Under the pieces are notes generated by a model, which saw only the letters and a program-made list of their open reading frames with translations, made no database searches and had not been told where the DNA came from. DNA of 26,771 nt from a virus. Each line of letters opens with the position of its first letter. Positions within the stretch are counted from its first letter, which is position 1. The position numbers were made by a program, and so were the translations under genes. This document shows positions 24,539 through 26,771 of the stretch, one piece after another. The stretch is taken from the IMG/VR virus record IMGVR_UViG_3300035670_001084, positions 1 through 26,771 of that record, one strand, 5' to 3'.

Positions 24539-26771
24539 ATGGCAATAGGATTTCCTCCACAACCAACATATCCGCTAGCTTTAGATTCTGACAGAACTCT
24601 ATTTGCAGTATTCAACACAAGTGAAGCAAAGCTTACAAAAGACAATTCTGCTTGGTCAGAAGAAATAGATATAGAACCTGTCAGTTCAGATAAACAAGAC
24701 ATATGGGCAGATAATGGATTCGCCAATATTTCTGGTGAGCTTTTTTATTACGACGCAGTTGAAAAAAATGAGAATGGAAAAGTATTTAAATTAAAAAGAT
24801 GTGCCAGAAATTTAGGAGGAAAACAAACAAAATTCAATAAGGCTGGGACTTGGGTGAGGGGTTATGTGATTGCAGAGCATCATAACCAAATAGTTGATGT
24901 TACGATATCCATAGAACAATATTTATTAGATCTAGAAGATGAAATAATAGAACTTGAAGAAGAGCCTATTTGTCTTGATGATATCAAATGCCCAGAAATA
25001 ATATTTGAAATTAACGAGCAGGATTCCCTAAACAATTGCGAAGGAATAATAATAAATTACACCATTACAATTAATGGAAATTATACAAATTTTAGATTAG
25101 ATTTTGGAGATGGCGAGTTTACAAACTCTAGCTCTCCAGGAAGTCACACTTATTCTCCAAATTCTAAAATAGATCCAATCATAACAATTAGCAATGATAC
25201 TTGTACGGTAATTCAAACGCCAATAGAAAGAACAAGTTCCACGGTTCCAGAAGAAACTCAAGAAGATACTACTTTTCAAATTCCGCTGCCTCCTCCTCCT
25301 GATTTTCCAACTCTTGAAATTCCAGACTGCCCATCGGTGACACAAGAATTTGATCTGCCTCAATTAATTATACCACAAATTGACATAGCTCCATTATCCA
25401 CGATACCAATATCTATAACGGTATCATTTACACCTCCTGAGATAAATATTCCTGATATAAATATAACTCCCTTAAGTTTTGACGGAAATATAAATTTTGG
25501 TCCCGCTCCTTTTGTTCCTACCTCTTTCTTTTTTGGGCCTGCTCCTGACATAAATTTACAGCCTGGATCTTTTGTTTTTGGACCTGCTCCTGACATAAAT
25601 TTACAGCCTGGATCTTTTGTTTTTGGACCTGCTCCCGACATTAATATTCAATCAGGATCTTTTATTTTTGGACCTGCTCCTGACATTAATATCCAACCAG
25701 GATCTTTTATATTCGGACCCGCTCCTTTGGTCGATTTCAATTCTTCTTTTAATTTTGGACCAGCACCCGAGGTTGATTTCAATGCCAGTTTTGATTGGGG
25801 AGATCCTCCAGATATAAACTTTAATGCTAGTTTTGATTGGGGAGATCCGCCTGACATAAACTTCAACGCTAGTTTTGATTGGGGAGATCCTCCAGATATA
25901 AATATTAATGCTAGTTTTGATTGGGGAGATCCTCCAGATATTACTATTAATTTTGATTTCAATTGGGGAGATCCTCCTGATGTGAATTTCAATGCTAGTT
26001 TTAATTGGGGAGATCCACCTGACATAAACTTTAACGCTAGTTTTGATTGGGGAGTGCCGCCTGATATTACTATTAATTTTGATTTTAATTGGGGCAATCC
26101 GCCTGATGTGAATTTTAACGCTAGTTTTGATTGGGGAGTGCCGCCTGATATTACTATTAATTTTAATTTTGATTGGGGAGATCCTCCTGATGTGAATTTT
26201 AACGCAACCTTTGACTGGGGAATTCCTCCTGAAATAGACTATAATGCCAGCTTTGATTGGGGAAATCCTCCAGATATTAATGCTAGCTTTGACTGGGGAA
26301 TTCCTCCGAATATCGACTATAATGCCAGTTTTGATTGGGGAAATCCTCCAGATATTAATGCTAGCTTTGACTGGGGAATTCCTCCGAATATCGACTATAA
26401 TGCCAGCTTTGATTGGGGAAATCCTCCAGATATTAATGCTAGCTTTGACTGGGGAATTCCTCCTGAAATAGACTATAATGCCAGTTTTGATTGGGGAAAT
26501 CCTCCAGATATTAATGCTAGCTTTGACTGGGGAATTCCTCCGAATATCGACTATAATGCCAGTTTTGATTGGGGAAATCCTCCAGATATTAATGCCAGCT
26601 TTGACTGGGGAATTCCTCCGAATATCGACTATAATGCTAGTTTTGATTGGGGAAATCCTCCTCAAGTGGATTACAATGCTAGTTTCGACTGGGGAAGTCC
26701 TCCAAATATAAGTTTCGACTGGGGCAATCCACCAAGTATAGATTCGAGATTCGATTGGGGAAATCCTCCTC
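24539..26771 (+). CDS. Repeat-shaft fibre protein, PKD-like plus FGPAP/DWGxPP repeats (3' partial)
   Basis: The frame is open from ATG 24539 to the right edge (744 codons) and the gene continues beyond. An in-frame stop at 24527-24529 limits upstream choices. No Shine-Dalgarno site is evident near the ATG, unlike most neighbours. The N-terminus (YPLALDSDRTLFAVFNTSEA through IAEHHNQIVDVTISIEQYL) is the shared fibre module. A PKD-like segment (about 165-225: YTNFRLDFGDGEF, SPGSHTYSP) follows. Then comes a Pro/Ile-rich stretch (about 240-318), then seven FGPAP units and about 25 WG-x-PP units. Repeat units consist of alternating short strands and Pro-Pro turns, so a beta-rich, probably trimeric shaft is likely by inference. 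No known fold was recognised for the repeat. Confidence 0.85.
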   Translation, partial: MAIGFPPQPTYPLALDSDRTLFAVFNTSEAKLTKDNSAWSEEIDIEPVSSDKQDIWADNGFANISGELFYYDAVEKNENGKVFKLKRCARNLGGKQTKFNKAGTWVRGYVIAEHHNQIVDVTISIEQYLLDLEDEIIELEEEPICLDDIKCPEIIFEINEQDSLNNCEGIIINYTITINGNYTNFRLDFGDGEFTNSSSPGSHTYSPNSKIDPIITISNDTCTVIQTPIERTSSTVPEETQEDTTFQIPLPPPPDFPTLEIPDCPSVTQEFDLPQLIIPQIDIAPLSTIPISITVSFTPPEINIPDINITPLSFDGNINFGPAPFVPTSFFFGPAPDINLQPGSFVFGPAPDINLQPGSFVFGPAPDINIQSGSFIFGPAPDINIQPGSFIFGPAPLVDFNSSFNFGPAPEVDFNASFDWGDPPDINFNASFDWGDPPDINFNASFDWGDPPDININASFDWGDPPDITINFDFNWGDPPDVNFNASFNWGDPPDINFNASFDWGVPPDITINFDFNWGNPPDVNFNASFDWGVPPDITINFNFDWGDPPDVNFNATFDWGIPPEIDYNASFDWGNPPDINASFDWGIPPNIDYNASFDWGNPPDINASFDWGIPPNIDYNASFDWGNPPDINASFDWGIPPEIDYNASFDWGNPPDINASFDWGIPPNIDYNASFDWGNPPDINASFDWGIPPNIDYNASFDWGNPPQVDYNASFDWGSPPNISFDWGNPPSIDSRFDWGNPP
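25496..25786 (+). repeat. FGPAP-type repeat array (first shaft section)
   Basis: Seven FGPAP cores occur. Four complete 45-base units lie at 25523, 25568, 25613 and 25658, with consensus SF(V/I)FGPAPDIN(L/I)QPG. Two 42-base units at 25703 and 25745 (SFIFGPAPLVDFNS and SFNFGPAPEVDFNA) are transitional and lead into the next array. A leading partial copy lies at 25496-25522. The 45-base copies at 25523 and 25568 are nearly identical. Confidence 0.9.
25787..26771 (+). repeat. DWGxPP-type repeat array (second shaft section, continues past edge)
   Basis: About 25 units carry the core F(D/N)WG-x-PP. From 25787 to 26248 all units are 42 bases (14 residues, for example SFDWGDPPDINFNA). From 26249 to 26638, 36-base and 42-base units alternate (SFDWGNPPDINA with SFDWGIPP(N/E)IDYNA). 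The last units are 42, 30, 36 and at least 25 bases long. Tryptophan, glycine and the second proline of the core are invariant in all units; the first variable position is D, N, I, V or S. Confidence 0.95.
26249..26638 (+). repeat. 78-base higher-order repeat, five copies
   Basis: Copies start at 26249, 26327, 26405, 26483 and 26561. Copies two and four are identical over 78 bases, and copies one and two differ at one base. A GAAATA variant (Glu-Ile instead of Asn-Ile) occurs at 26207-26248 and again 234 bases later in copy three, hinting at a third-order duplication of three 78-base units. Confidence 0.9.

Noticed and set aside
25360-26097. Further minus-strand frames with GAGPK/SGGSPQ repeats
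   Set aside because: Same cause: antisense of the FGPAP and WGxPP repeats.
25652-26665. Long minus-strand open frame (337 codons, Arg/Ile/Ser-Pro repeats)
   Set aside because: It is the mirror of the plus-strand repeat shaft: every repeat period is a multiple of three, so a stop-free antisense frame is propagated. It has no ribosome site, and the plus frame has domain structure.
25496-26771. CRISPR-like or other non-coding repeat array
   Set aside because: Repeats are in-frame, vary mostly at silent positions and encode a consistent peptide core; there are no unique spacers.

Overview
The window is a late structural region of a tailed bacteriophage with a contractile (myovirus-type) tail. 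It is AT-rich, with tightly packed genes almost all on the + strand. Shine-Dalgarno-like AGGAG/GAGG sites and short or overlapping junctions (several ATGA overlaps) point to a bacterial host. Nothing in the sequence identifies that host. The tape measure exceeds 2,490 codons and the fibres are large, which suggests a long-tailed, probably large-genome phage; that is inference. A contractile injection particle or tailocin is a less likely alternative, because of the accessory enzymes and multiple fibres.

Layout. (1) 1-7476: the tail tape measure gene, open at the left edge, with several internal repeat systems. (2) 7479-12068: a baseplate-hub block with a tube-initiator-like protein, a LysM/gp53-like protein, a gpD/gp27-like hub and a cysteine-rich gpV/gp5-like spike. 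(3) 12085-17379: the wedge block, with gp25/W, J/gp6 and a large gpI-like protein. The order V-W-J-I matches P2-like phages. (4) 17382-19409: a fibre-adaptor-like protein, a small unknown, a SET-domain protein and a fibre-associated structural protein. (5) 19406-20487: a glycosyltransferase-like gene meeting tail-to-tail the only - strand gene, a nucleoside 2-deoxyribosyltransferase-like protein. (6) 20488-20573: an 86-base divergent intergenic gap, the only real gap in the window. (7) 20574-26771: a coiled-coil protein, then three tandem fibre genes that share an N-terminal module but carry different distal parts: two PKD domains; PKD domains plus a probable beta-propeller; and a PKD-like domain plus a very long SF-x-W-G-x-P-P repeat shaft that runs off the right edge.

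How they fit together: the tape measure sets tail length and is capped by the hub and spike. The wedge proteins connect the hub to the sheath and periphery. The downstream proteins probably form short and long fibres or baseplate decorations for host attachment. The SET, glycosyltransferase-like and deoxyribosyltransferase-like genes are accessory cargo whose substrates cannot be read from sequence.

The most unusual part is the gene at 24539-26771. It holds seven FGPAP-type and about 25 DWGxPP-type short repeats, organised into several families of higher-order repeat, and looks like a repeat-built fibre shaft whose length could change by recombination. No RNA genes, CRISPR arrays, insertion sequences or integration sites were seen. 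Apart from 20488-20573, no non-coding stretch exceeds about 20 bases.
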